Assembly (NCBI GenBank): GCA_047967505.1
Contig: CM106540.1
Reading direction: 5' to 3' (one strand)
Source: Dipteris shenzhenensis
Taxonomy: Eukaryota; Polypodiophyta; Polypodiopsida; Gleicheniales
DNA: 64,000 bases
Shown: positions 24,600 to 37,330 of the stretch, piece by piece
Layout: each line of letters starts with the position of its first letter
Position numbering within the stretch: position 1 is the first letter of the stretch
Notes under the pieces: model-generated
Told to the model about the DNA's origin: nothing
Database searches by the model: none
The model's input: only the letters and a program-made list of their open reading frames with translations
Translations under genes and position numbers: made by a program

Positions 24600-25530
24600 A
24601 CTACTGGGCGGGAGGAAATAAGGCCAAAAAGCATGCCTTTTTATGCTTTTAACACGGGGTCCAAAAGCATGCTTTTTGCCTATGAAAGCCATGCAAATTG
24701 AATTCCCTATCGTGAACATAAGATGACCATTTTAAGGATATACGTAGGGCACACATGTGTGAGTTGATTGGCACTGTTAAGTCCAAAAGCATGCACTTTG
24801 AGGAAGGTTCATATCATACTCTCCTTAGATGTTTTTGGCCTAAACATTGCCCTCGTAATGAACCTTTTAGACTAGATATGCTTGCACTTTCTTATGCATT
24901 CAATACAACAAACATTTGCAGCCTTAAACAATTGTTTTTGGCATGCTCATGCTTTACATATTTTAAAAGTCTTCAGTGCATACAACATGAACTTAGTAAC
25001 ATACTAAGGACACCTTTTCATAGGCCAAATGCATGCTCTTTGCGTGCTTTTGGACTGCGTGTTAACACTCGGTCCAAAAGCACGCAAAGAGCATGCTTTA
25101 CCACGCAAAGAGCATGCATTTGAGAAATAAAATTGCCATTTTTTGTTAATGGTAGGGAACTCAATTTGCATGGCTTTCATAGGCAAAAAGCATGCCTTTG
25201 CATGCTTTTGGACTGTGTGTTAAGATGCTGTCCAAAAGAATACAAAGGCATGATTTTTGCCTATGAAAAGGTGTGCTTAGTATGCAGGCATATGCAGTCC
25301 AAAAGCTTCATTAAGAGGACAATGTTTGGGCCAAAAGAATCTAAGGAGAGTATTATATAAAGCGTCCTGAAAGTGTATGCATTTTGACTTACATTACACA
25401 TTTATGCCCTACCTATATGCCTTATATGCACGTTGGTTGGATTGCAAACTTCTTGATATGAACCTTCATTAAGAGGGTAGTGTTGAGGCCAAAAGCATGC
25501 AAAATACATGCTTTTTGGGCTGCTACATTA
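24600..25530. mobile_element. Foldback / hairpin MITE-like cluster
   Basis: A 43 bp arm at 24667-24709 is present in inverted orientation at 25153-25195 with one mismatch. Similarity extends on both sides of the arms, to about 24650-24736 and 25126-25215. Between and around the arms are further palindromes built from GTCCAAAAGCATGC, GGCCAAAAGCATGC and their complements, including the perfect hairpin at 25031-25096. More partial units lie at 24780, 25298 and 25485. There is no open frame of note, so the unit is non-autonomous. This is typical of foldback-type or long-TIR MITE elements. The superfamily cannot be assigned because no clear target duplication is visible. Confidence 0.65.
25031..25096. 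repeat. Perfect 25 bp inverted repeat with a 16 bp loop
   Basis: 25031-25055 is exactly complementary to 25072-25096. The loop itself contains the palindrome GTGTTAACAC. A second perfect inverted repeat of 20 bp pairs 25027-25046 with 25102-25121, so the left arm can pair with two alternative right arms. Confidence 0.95.
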
Positions 25531-25649
25531 CCCCCAACTCATGTTTGGTTCATGGTAATTTTCTTTCCTTTTTTTTCTTGTATTGGCTTAAGTATCCTAT
25601 GATCGATCATTGCTGATGGATTTGTGTTCATTTTTTCTACACGTTGTAG

Positions 25650-27985
25650 CAGAGATGCCAAATTGTTCAAGAAAGAGGATTCTAAAACTAGGATCTGATC
25701 CTAAGGAGCCTAATTTTCATCCTCATGCGGATGCAAGTTGTTGAGGGCTTAAGTGTTCAGCCTCCTAATATCCTTTAAATGAGGAGAAAGAGGTGTCTAA
25801 AAAACATTCAGTCACACAAAGGTTGGGCATTCAAGTGAAGCAAAAGAAGATGAGGATGAATTTGCTGAGATGGATATGGACATAGCAAGTGATGGAGATG
25901 TGATTGGGAAGTGCAGACTTCTTGGGTCTGATGAATGTCTTGGGATCCCCCTTTGTAGGTTGATTCCTTATGATCAAGTTAGGTGTTTGAGAAGCAACAT
26001 ATTTGCACTAAAGAGTGCTTTTCAATATGTGGGCTACTTGCCTGAGAAGGGGACATTCATTATGTCCTTGTGCAAGTGTAATGTAGAGGAGAGTCCTATT
26101 ACAAGTGCAATTATGTGGATACATGGTCAAAAGTATGGAAGGAGGTGGATAGTGAATTCGAGAAGGAGTTTGCAAGCAAGAGTAAGTTTTAGTTTATATT
26201 CAAGAAGATGGAAATGTATTCCTTTCTTGTGGAATTTTAGATTGAATGAACATGCATTTCATTTTTTGCCATTCCTATTTGATCGAAATGTTTTTCTTCC
26301 TTCTTGAATTTTAGATTGAATGAACATGCAGTCATTAAGCCAAGTCTTTGGATACCCTTATCAATACAAATAACATGTGTGAGTATGATCCAACATTCTT
26401 CAAGAATAGTTTGACAAAGGAGCAACAATAAATTATTAAAAAGTCTAAATCAAGGGAGGCATTAGAGTAGAGGTTTCCTTTGTCTCACGAGGAATTTTGT
26501 ATCGTCTTGATTTTCAGGTAGTTGAATTTGATGTGATTCAAAACCATCATGATTACTTTGCTTAATCTTTGTGTGAATTCTTCACACTTTCTTTGTGCTG
26601 AAGGTGGAGTACACCTTTGAGTTGAAGCAAGCATTGGATACTGTGGCAAAAACCATACCACAGAAAAGTAGAGGAGAAACAAAACACAAGGAAAGAGGGA
26701 GAATTCATAAGAAGCATTATGATAGGATGTGGTATGTGAACTTGTGATTTTAATTTTTTGGTAAGTCTTGTACTTTGTAAAATTTCTTACATTCAATTTT
26801 TTGTAGGTGCTTAATGATCTAGATCCCAAACTGGGAGATGTGTGGAAGACAAGAGTCTTCAATATAAGATATGAGAGTCATGACTCCATTGTAACTTTGG
26901 CAAAGCTTAAGAGTCTAGCAAATGCAGATATGAGGATGGAGAAGAGACTAATGATATTGTCTCTTCTTGAAGCAAACAAGAAGACGAGGGATGTTTATTT
27001 CATTCCCTCAAGAGACAATGAATTTTTAGAGTAAGGTGTTTCTTTATGTTAAATTTGTTGTCTTGTTGTGCAATGAAACATGGTGACTATTGGTTTGTGC
27101 ATCATTTTTAGGTGGCTTAATTTTGCCACATTGAAGATACTTAAAGCACCTTCTTGTGAAGGAGAACAAGTTGATTGAGATTCCTACTCAGTGTAAAGGC
27201 TGGCTGGATATAGGGAGCCCTAGCACTTGAATGTACCCTAGATTGAAGCATGGATTGCCCTAATGGGAGCTTAGTAACTTCCCATGGTAGATTGACTTTC
27301 TAGGTTGGAAATTTCTTACATGTCAGAGAGAGATGTTCGCTAAGAACTCAAAAACTAAGAAAAATGGATGTAAGGAACTCCAAAGAGAATGTCCTTGAGG
27401 TAGACAAAGCAAACAACTAAAGAGAATGGTATGCTATTAGTTATTTTGTAGCCTAGTTGGTAGAAAAAATGCATGGAAGTTACAATTCTAAAGTATTGGA
27501 ATCTTTGTTTTGTAGATGTAGAGGATGTGGATACTCCACCTTGTGAGACTAGGGACGAGGAACTGGTTGTTGAGGTTTTTATACCACTTGACTTCCCTAC
27601 AAGTTTGGAGATGGAGGGACTTCTTGGGATTCCCACATGGGATAAGCTTATATGATAACATGTTAGATATGGTATTAGTGTAGCTCAGTGATGATGAATG
27701 GATGGTTCTCTTCTGTCTTCTTGCAAGTAAAAGAAGTTTAAACATACTCTCTCAATTGAATGAGATTTTGCTTGAGTTTGGTCTTCCTAACATGTTGACA
27801 CAATCTTTGTTTGAAAGACCTTGTATTACATGGTTGGAGAAATACATTCATGGTCATGGCTTGAAGGTTGCAGGACATGTACTCATGAGGGATAGAGTGC
27901 CTTATGGACATGTCATAGAGAATGGAGAGGATTTAATTATTGGTTTTCTTTCTTCCATTGTTTGCTTTTATCACAATAAGTAAGA
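25650..27985 (+). pseudogene. Decaying multi-exon gene of unknown family
   Basis: Coding-like blocks on the plus strand are separated by intron-like gaps. Block 1 (about 25790-26190) has an acidic start (KEDEDEFAEMDMD) then GKCRLLGSDECLGIPL and VGYLPEKGTFIMSL; it needs one frameshift near 26118 to read on into WKEVDSEFEKEF. Block 2 (26603-26732; VEYTFELKQALDTVAK) is followed by a donor-like gtatgt. Block 3 (26807-27030) lies between tttttgtag and gtaagg. Block 4 starts after atttttag at 27112 and joins in frame (FLE to WLNFATLKIL). Blocks at 27515-27653 and 27688-27980 continue the same style. The layout of block 1 loosely recalls ParB/sulfiredoxin-like folds, but that is a guess. Stops and frameshifts suggest a pseudogene. 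Confidence 0.45.
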
Positions 27986-29689
27986 AAATTTTAGCAGTAT
28001 TCAAACTTTCATTGTTTGTATGCACATGTTTGTATTTGCTAGACATGTGGGCCATCATCCACTCATGTTCTATTAGGCCTCTACATGGAGATGGGATGTG
28101 GAACAACACCACTTATGTGAGCATGCTAGGCTACTAGTTGTTCTTTGCTTTTCTTCTGATAGTGACAGTAGTATTGTGCACTCCATTGTGGAGCCCCTTG
28201 TGTAGGCATCATGTATAAAGAGAGAGATTGGATATAGGTAGTAGAGAGGAGGATCAATCTAAGTATGCCTTGATGCCTACTACTAATCAATATGATAACT
28301 CATAGTGAGACACGGATAAAACATTTTTCTATGTTTCGTTTTTTGATATTTTGAGACCTTTGAAGTAGTGTTGTCTCTTTTTTAAATTTTGATAACTTTA
28401 AAAAAGTGAAATCCGATTTTGAGAGTGGCAAATCCATATGGCCTATATGTGATATGATATCTCGATTATGATTAAGAATTTCTCGTGAGTTGTTTTATGA
28501 GCAAGGAGATTATATTGGTAGTTGAATAATCCATCACTTGAAGAAAGTTTCTGCTTATTGGAATGCCAAGTTGGCTCGGGCTATTATGTTCATTTTTGTA
28601 GCTTCCTACCATGCTTTGCAAAAGACATGGCAAAGCAAATGGAGGCAGGTAGGAAGTATGATAGAAGGATAAAGACAAGAAAGTTGTTTAATTCTTTTTT
28701 GTCGATGATGAATGCTCTGAGGTGTAGCGCATGCCTCACCTTCCACTGTGAGTGGTATAGCACATGCCTCACCTTCCACTCAAGAGGAATGATCTCATTT
28801 TGGCTTCTTCAAAAGAACTCCATAGCTTTGATTTCCAAAGGATGTTGTACAAAGTTTTGATTTGATGAATATTTAAAACATTCCTATTGGATGAAGTTTT
28901 TTAGCTCACATTATTTTCCTTTGTTGAGTATTATGGTTGTATATTCCATGTTATGGCTTCAAAGTCAATCATGGAATTTTTTATGTTAAATAATTTGTTC
29001 AGTCAATGAAGTTCATGATATGGCAATGAAGTCAATAATGTAATTTGTTAAGTCACTCATGTTACTAATTCAATCAATAAAGGTAATGAATTTGGTAGGA
29101 AGTATATTTAATAGCAAGGATTTGAGAATAATGAAAAGACTTTAGTTGTTGTTACATTTATGTGCTCATACATAGCTTGGCTTGCTTTTGGTGGCTCGCC
29201 TTTTTTCTTGGCTCACTTATGGCAGCTCAGCTTTTTGACTACCTCCTTCCATACTATTTATGTACCTCGGTCAACTACTTCTCTTCCATTCCTTTTCCAT
29301 TACTTTAAAATGCACTTCTCAATTTTGAAATAATTTCATATATTAGGGAGCGAGTTCCATCAGTTGGCCAATTGAAATTGTCACATTCAATTCTCAAAAC
29401 TTCTCCTACGCTGAGTTTGTCTATGTTTGCTCCATTGGTGGTTTGGATTCATCTTTGTTTGAGCATTCATTGCACTCATTTTTTCACTTGTTTTGCTTCA
29501 TTAGTTGATTTTCCTCTGGTTTACAACTTGATGATTCACCTACTTCAATGAAATCTCCTTTTTGTTTCATCTCATGGCTAATATTTGTTGACATCTTTTT
29601 TTCCTCCTTTAGAGAAACTATTGCTTAAGAAGCCTTAATTTGGGTTAGTCCTTGTGATCTTCTAGTATCACCATGTCTGCTTGGGTTGT
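27986..29689. other. Gene-free stretch
   Basis: A 31 bp direct duplication (gcgcatgcctcaccttccact / gcacatgcctcaccttccact) lies at 28726-28780. The rest shows no recognisable feature. Confidence 0.45.
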
Positions 29690-30660
29690 GTGGTCCCACT
29701 CCTTTTATAGCATGGTGCCCTTCTTCCAAATATAAGAAGCATGCCCCATTTGGTCTTTCCCCTAGGGTTTTTCTTCATCTCCTATTCTACTTTGTGGATG
29801 TCTACTAGCTGCTTGTTCTACCACTAGTATTTGGTCTCTTAGCCTGAATGGCTCCATATGTTACAATACTTGCTTGATAGACACTCATTTGCCATGTAAC
29901 GATTGGTTTTGCACCTCTGGCACAAGGTCTCTCCCTTTTCTAGGCTACCTTATATGCCCATCTCTTGGGAAGCTTCTTGAGCTCTCCTCTTTTTGATGTT
30001 GGTGTCCATTTAGGCCACCACTTCATCGTCATAGTCTTTGTCATATTTGTCTCTCAAACTAGTGCCTTCATTTTCTTTTAGGCTTCTTTGTTACTCTTTT
30101 TTAATGAAATTGCTTGGTTCAACAATTCATCATCCATATTTGTTGGATACATCATCTCCATGTTGTGTAGCTACTAGAGTGAGGCCACTCATCAATGAGG
30201 ATTGCATGCCATTTGGCCTTGCATTGTTGCTCATTCCCCATTCATGCTATAACTCATATACTAATTTCCCATTCACTTGATTGAGGTAGCTGAGCTCCTA
30301 TTGAGCTCTAGCAATACCTCCTTCTTGGTTGCTGAGTTTGTGCTAGAACCTCTTCAAGAATGTAGCCTTCAACTCAACATATGGCAAAGTGTCCATGGGG
30401 GTCTTGGTCATATCATTCAATGGCTTTGTTAGCAAAAGTAATGGGGAAGAGCATTAAGTACTCTTCCTCAAGATTGACTTGCAAGATTGTAGCCATTCTT
30501 AGGAAGTTTTGAAAGTGACAATAGGGATCCTCTCGCTCTTTGCCATTAAAATTTTGGAACTTCATTTGCATATTTGAAGCTCTTGCTCCATTGACTCCTT
30601 GATTTGGGCTTGCTAGTGGGCTCAGAGGTGGGCTCACCAATGGATTTTTTTCATCCTTGT
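29690..30660 (-). pseudogene. Ty3/gypsy gag remnant with zinc-knuckle relics
   Basis: The minus frame 30640-30413 encodes FNGKEREDPYCHFQNFLR and a following helix ending FANKAIE, the classic core of plant Ty3/gypsy gag. After a frameshift it continues as DTLPYVELKATFLKRF (about 30400-30330). Further down come relics of CCHC knuckles: CQRCKTNRYMANEC (about 29950-29905; the histidine position is tyrosine), a middle relic with CNIW, and CFLYLEEGHHAIKG (about 29745-29700; two cysteines lost). Gag binds genomic RNA in virus-like particles. This copy is dead. No protease or RT from the same element was found next to it. Confidence 0.6.
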
Positions 30661-33534
30661 CCTAATCAGCTCAATCTCATTCAAATCTTGCTCTTCTTGA
30701 TTTGGTCTTCTTTCTTGTGATGCTAATGAGTTTTTTCTTCCATGTCCTTGCTAAAACTTACCTAAATTTGTAGGAGGTGGGGCTCTTTGACTCTCTTGGT
30801 CATTCCCCTCTTCCTCTTTTTGTTTGACGCTAGTGATGGAAAATTGGTCTGCTTGCTCACTTTTGTCAAGGATTTTTCTTCTTCAACAATCATATGAAGC
30901 CTTTTATCTCAACTTTGAGATCCGCTCCTCATATCTTGCATATATTATCTCTATCATTCACCAAAATTTGCTTGACTTACTCTCCAATATCTTTTTCGGT
31001 GCATGAAGTTAGCAGTTCCAGTTAGGATTCCAAATGTTAATGCCATATTGTAGTGATGATGGTGCTAGTTTGTGAATTTGTCCCATGTGCATTCATTCAT
31101 TTAGATATGGGGGGTAACTAGAACAGTATTAAGCAAATCCAAATCAGGTAAATGTATGCATAGCATGGGGGAAGGGGAAACGAACAACTTGAAGTGATTT
31201 GAATATTGAAATCATGAAAGAAGGAAAATGTGTAATTATTCAAGTTAAGTGTGTTTTGATTAGTTAGCCAAATGGTCTTGAATATAAATAGCTCTAGGCT
31301 ACACTCCATACACATGGTATGTCTATGTTGTAGGAATAACCACCCTATGCCAAAAGGCTTGACCACCATCTTTGAGAAGACCAACTTTGGACTAAGTATG
31401 ATGATCTTTAGTAACCATCATGAGTACACCACAAACCTTGCACTTTTGTGACATGCCTAGTGCATGGTTCAAAATGGAGTGAATTGGGTAACTATAATAT
31501 AGCTCCATCTGTTCAATGAAGAGGATTTTCAACTCAGCACCAAGGGATTAAGGATTCACATAAAACATCATCAAAATTTTGAATGAGTTTCTTGTTGTGC
31601 TAGAAAGAATAAAGACAACAATAGCACCTCTAGAGCTTTTTACGATGAGGGTTTCAACTATAACACATCTTGTTGGGTTGTACATGTGATGCTTAAAAGC
31701 CATCAAAGTGGATATGGAATAAATGTTTTAACAATAACCCTACGACAAAATGCAAATACTTTTAAGTATGCAAATAATATGCTTTAATACAAAATAGTCC
31801 TTTAATCATGTAATATTGATACATTTAAATAGATCCTTACATATTGTATTGTCCTTTCATATTGGATATGGGAATAAAATCTCTCCTCAAGCTTTGTTTA
31901 AATTTTTAAAGGTACTCTACAATATTTCTCTTTATTTATTATTATTATTATTATTATATATTTATTGGGGGGGATTGGAATTTGCTTGGAAAGTTAAATA
32001 GGTCACAATGAAGTAGGATTGTTACAGTCGTAATTTGTCTTACCAATTATTTTACAGAATGTATGTATTGATCCTTCAAATAGCACCCACATTAATTATA
32101 AGTAAATGTAAGGGCATCAGTTACGTAGCCTCTTGAGCACAAATCTTCTGAACCTAACTTTGTGAGTACACATTACTATCTAGGATGCAGGCTGGATAAG
32201 TTGCTGTGGTGGCTTACCTGATGCACTGTTTGTTTATATGGCTCTTTTGTACTCAATACTAATAAATTTCAGTTCATGTTGTGCTTTACTCTAGGTCTGT
32301 ATGCACCTTCTTGTGTATGCTTGTGTGCACTTAGTAAGATACTGAGTGTTGAGTCATTTTGCGGTCTGCTACTACAGGGTTTTGGCCCAGTAAGCAAACC
32401 TCAATGTTCTCTGACATGAAATGCTTTACCCTTAACACTTTATACTTTTATCAGCATCCATTGAGAAGGGATTTTGAATGTAAATGGAAGCAAAAAGGTA
32501 ACAAGGTCTTCACAACCAAAATGATAACCCCCTTGCCAACACAGCAAACAAAAACCACCCTTGATAAATGGAAAACACATGCACACAGGCAAAATAGATG
32601 ATGTAGCTTCCTTAGATCAAATGGTAGGCATTAAAGTGAGCTAAAAGGGCAGGTTAACTTGTCACCTCATGGCCTAGCATGGGAAAAAAGATTATTAGAG
32701 ACCCATAAGGAAGAGGCAACAAACCTTGGTGGATAGACTGGTCGTAAATTATGATTGTCTCATTAAGCTGAAGTAAAGCATATATGCAATAAAGTGTCTC
32801 ATCAACACTACTCCTTACAGTGTGGTAAAAGATCTCAATTGAAACCAACCGCTGAATAACCATATTTAAGTAGGCCAATTGCATCCACCCAAAACTTGTA
32901 GCCACAAGATAACATTGAGGGAGGGGTTACAACAATCTCATATTCTTATCATTCCTCATTCATGCCATCTCATAGGACTTCTAACATATTGGAGCTTGGG
33001 AAGGCTCTATCTGCATTCTTGTAGTACTAGTTCTCACAAATTATTGGCAACTCATATGTGGAGTTTGGATTCATTTCATATGGTCCCAAAAGTCAAATAT
33101 GTAGTTAAATTCCTCATTTTGTCCTTTCCCTAACCGTTGCTCTCAATTACACCACATTTCAAGAAGCTCATGACATAGAGAGTGACTCTTTGTTAAAAGT
33201 GTAAATTGTTGTTGCAAAGAGACATAATGAAACTCAATCATCTCCTTTCTCATAATATTGCACTTTCGACAATTCTTACAACATTCTAAGCAATCATCCT
33301 TGAATATATTTTTCATTAAAGCATTAAGTCTCCTAAATATTTATCTTCATTACTAGGTTGAAATACTTTGGGACTCTTTACTACCAATGCACCCTCTAAA
33401 GCATTGTTGAGTGAATCATACCTAGACTAGATTCTATGTTGTTTAGCTGATTCCATCATGCTGAAACTCTAACTCCATCAAGATCACAATCCATGTTGAT
33501 GGAAGTTACTAGCAATGAACTAATGCTTTTCTTG
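30661..33534. other. Gene-free stretch
   Basis: AT-rich, with a short (ATT)n tract at about 31937-31957 and only short frames. No domain is recognised on either strand. Confidence 0.45.
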
Positions 33535-34132
33535 TTATTCGTAGTGTCCTCGTCTCCCTCCCATTGTCTCCAAATAGAAGTTCAAGCATTTTAGCTTGAA
33601 ATTATATTGATGCTTGATACCTATCTCACAAACTGTGCATGTCAATGCATTGTTGTATGATTTTGACCTCGAAGATGAAGTCAATTTGTAGATCCTTGTC
33701 AACATCCTCTTGTAGATCCTCAGCAAAGTTCTCGTCTTCTTGATCATCATCATATCCAAAGTTAATTTCCTCAAAGAAATCCTCCCCATGGTAAGAAAAA
33801 TCAGTCTCTTCTTCAACACTTCCTTCACCACAACGTTCAAAATTATCACCCAATGAATAAAAATCCTAGATTTGAGAGAATCCTTGCATACCTTTTGTGA
33901 TTTGTGTGAGTTGAAAGTGCTAACTCCCATCCCCCACCATAGTAGATAGTGCAATTATACCATACCCTTCTTGCACCTCTCTCAGTATTGGAATTAGACA
34001 CTGATTCTTACATATTATTCTTGCCCCCCTATTAGGATTGGAAGTAGATTGTGACCCTTGCATATGTGCTCTTGAAATAGCATCAGTTGTGCTTGCTTGT
34101 TCTACTTTCCTCAAAATAGTTAACATTCCCAA
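33535..34132 (-). pseudogene. Unrecognised acidic coding remnant
   Basis: Minus frames 34132-33920, 33954-33535 and 33853-33626 read like a protein broken by shifts. One part is strongly acidic (EEINFGYDDDQEDENFAEDL). Such acidic stretches occur in the N-terminal parts of plant hAT transposases and in many other proteins, so no family is claimed. Confidence 0.25.
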
Positions 34133-34209
34133 ATATATCTTGTTGGAAATGTTGAAATTATGTGTGAAAACATTTCGTCAAACAATGCATAATCAAGGTC
34201 AATAAGAGC

Positions 34210-34212
<3 letters not shown>

Positions 34213-34290
<78 letters not shown>
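34213..34290. repeat. (CT)n microsatellite
   Basis: About 38 CT units with a single interruption (cttt). Confidence 0.97.
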
Positions 34291-34292
<2 letters not shown>

Positions 34293-35379
34293 GTCTTGCA
34301 TTATCACTTGACATTGCCAAGTGATCATGAGTAGTAATCATGTATTAAACACCTATACTCATGTTGGTATTTATAGTGATCCATAAATGTTGACCAGATT
34401 GCTTGGGGTTAGTAAACATGAGCTTACTAATGGGAAATATACCACACAGTAAATTGAGTTTTATTGAGAGTATAAACATAAAGTTCTACTAGTAGTATAT
34501 ATTAAGTTTTACTGCTGATAATATAAATATACCATTAGTCTATGCTCTATATATCCCCTCCCAATGCATAGCCATATTCAGCCATGCACATAGATATTAA
34601 AAAAAATCCAATTATGTACTTAAAATACATTGCATGTATAACCAATATGTACAAAGAAAACATAGATTCAATGTCCAATGGATGTATGACTGACAACAAC
34701 AAAAGATACCATATATTCAAATAAATATATGGTACAAGAGTTGGACCATGATTTCATTGCTAGATAAACATTCCACAAATGAAACATGGAGGAAACCACC
34801 ATTTTTTAAAGAAAGTGCATATTCATTTCCAAGTGGATACTACCACCTATAGGGTTACACGGTCTAAGGATGAGAATGTTTGTGTCTTCTCTTCTTGCCT
34901 TTACTTATCCTAGCACCTTGCCTTAAACTCATCTGACGAATCCAAAACCACGGTACTCACTCTGCTTATCCTATTAAATGTATACAAAAGTATTGCAAAA
35001 GTAATTGTAGAACAATGATTAGACAACTTATCTACTCACCCACAACACGCAGTGCTACCCCCAAATGCCACAAGTGATGCCACTACAACATGATGATTAG
35101 TTTTTTTGAAATAGAAAATATCACAATATTTCAATTACAATTTTATCATGTTAGGTTCTAACCCTGGGTCAATCTACATCTCAATTAGTACATTTGCCAA
35201 TGCCACTTTGTGGATAGAGTCATCACCCTTCTTAATTCAATGCTAATAAATTGCCTTGATGGACTCTACTTTTTTGAGTGCCACTATGTGCTATCAAATT
35301 CTTGGATAGATTCATCACCCTTCTTATTTCAATGGCAAATATTACCTTGATGGACTCTTCTTCATGCTCTAACCCCTAC
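34291..35379. other. Gene-free stretch
   Basis: AT-rich. A near-duplicated block (gatagattcatcaccctt / gatagagtcatcaccctt with ccttgatggactct) lies at 35213-35360. No gene is seen. Confidence 0.45.
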
Positions 35380-35990
35380 AAATTAATGATGATTTCTTTT
35401 GAATCTCAATTCTTTGCTCAGGCTTACCCCGAGGCTCTGTTAGAATTGTTCAACTCTTCCGCTGTCACTGTGGGTTCATTTTGCCTTTGCATGTTGCTAG
35501 AAAATTGTTCACAGGCCATGATCCTATTATTGCTAGAGTTTAATTTCTCTTATAGCTTCTGGACTCATTCTACCTCAACTCAAAAGGCTTCTCCATATTG
35601 ATTTGATTTAATTTTTTGTTTGTCACACTACTCCCTTGCTTGTTGAGCTTGCAAACTAAGGAATGACTAGACCTTATGCAACTTTTTGATCTTTTCTTGG
35701 CTAGCTCAAAACTGATCTCCATGTTGCTCCAAGCACGCCTTGCCCTTTATCATGACAAGTCCTTGAACATATTTCATTAAAGAACTTCCCAAATTATTCA
35801 CCATGCTATTCTCTCTATCAAATGTTTTCATAGCTCTATGAATCTCCTTTAAGATCTCCTCCACTATTCCTTCAAATGCATCTTCAAGTAGATTCTATAC
35901 TCTCACATAGCTATCCGATGAGTCTGAACTCTCACCCTAGACTAATGATATATCCTTAATTGACTCGACCTTTTCTACTCTTTCTATCCT
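35380..35990 (-). pseudogene. Helical coding remnant, possibly retroelement-derived
   Basis: The minus strand around 35900-35710 reads as a helical peptide (LEDAFEGIVEEILKEIHRAM, then NLGSSLMKYVQGLVMIKGKA), followed by a Lys/Gln-rich stretch with several stops. Composition and heptad-like spacing suggest a coiled coil. It could belong to a decayed gag or transposon protein. No family is recognised. Confidence 0.3.
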
Positions 35991-37012
35991 CTCACTCTAT
36001 CTAGTGAATGACAACGGTAGGATGACTTTCACTCTTTGTGGGGGCTTTGTCAAAGAATCACCTAAATTAGTGATAGATGGGAATTGGTCCCTTTCTTCTA
36101 ATCAAAGTGATGAGGTATATCAAAACCAAAATGATTGGATGACCCAAAGGAGGATTCACCTAGAGATCAATGCCAACAAATATGTCATTGTTTTGGTTGT
36201 GCTTGTCTCACTCCCTTTGTTGTTAAGTGGCTACTGACACTTTCTCTTTGCATCCCTTGAGGCCTCAACCTATTGTTTTTTACCTTGAGGTTGCTCCTTG
36301 CTAGAGATTGATTCTTAATTGTATATAGGGTGCACTTCCACCAATTGAGAGGTAATCAACAGGAGCTGAGTCCTCAAGCATACTACTTATGGTAGTAAAG
36401 GCCTATTTGCACATCACTTTTAAATTGTAGACATCTTGAATCACTCAAGTGATCATGTAGGCCAAGCTCTATTGACCCAATACCTTATGGCTGATGAATC
36501 CAATTTGTGCAAGAAATGAGGCAATGTGGAACAAGAACTAAGGGGTGTAAAACTAAAACATGGCTATGAGTGAGAGAGCATATCAACACAAAATAACACT
36601 AACTTTAGTCATATGATCAACACAATAAATTTATTCATATGCCCTACCTCTTAAAGAGGCAAAACAAGAAAGGCCATTAAATTATCCACATGATCTCAAG
36701 ATCCATATTTGTCTTTTCCTAAATCATCTCAAATCATGGCAGCCAGGGAATTTAACCAACATCCCTTAAATTCTCTCATTCTTACCATCTTCCCCCATTA
36801 CATCATTGCTTGCATCTGCAAGATACATGCAACTCTTGTTTACATGGACAGACTAGGGAGTTTTGGTAAATAATTCCCAACAAATCCCCCCTCAACAAAC
36901 GTTCCTCTATCTAGTGATTGGCTACATTCCAAGTTCCATATTATGGGAGTGAATAGTAGTCTATGACCTCCTAGTACAAAACAATACATGGTTCCCACAT
37001 TTTTGGGTAACA
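35991..37012. other. Gene-free stretch
   Basis: A 77-residue plus frame at 36004-36237 is open but matches nothing known. No repeats stand out. Confidence 0.4.
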
Positions 37013-37330
37013 CTAGTGAGGTCCCATACTATGGAGTAGTGGATAAAATTTGGTCCTTGTCCATGGTGGCTTAGAAAGCACATTCTTGAACATATTTGGC
37101 CTCATGAGAAGTCTCTCATTATTACTTATATTCAGCTTTAGTGCTTGGTTCTTCTTTTTCAAGAACAACTTCTCCTCTGTGTGATTTTTCTTGCCACAAA
37201 ATCCACTTATCCTTATCATTGATGAAGTTCTTCTTGTTCTTGTGATTGGTGAAGTGCTCTTGGAAAAGTATACTCCATAACTATTTGATGATGATAAGGA
37301 TTTGGTGGACACTCCTAAGATCCTTGACAT
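37013..37330 (-). pseudogene. Retrotransposon gag zinc-knuckle remnant
   Basis: The minus frame contains GFCGKKNHTEEKLFLKKK, which aligns with the copia-type knuckle C-x2-C-x4-H-x4-C. The first and last cysteines are replaced by Ser and Leu; the second Cys and the His remain. The basic tail fits a gag nucleocapsid. Upstream pieces on the same strand (HLEFDLTYVKDLRSVHQIL at about 37360-37305) may be earlier gag sequence. No other domains of this element are found. Confidence 0.4.

Noticed and set aside
27670-27690. tRNA-like tagctcagtga word
   Set aside because: It lies in the coding-like block of the decayed gene and has no partner box.
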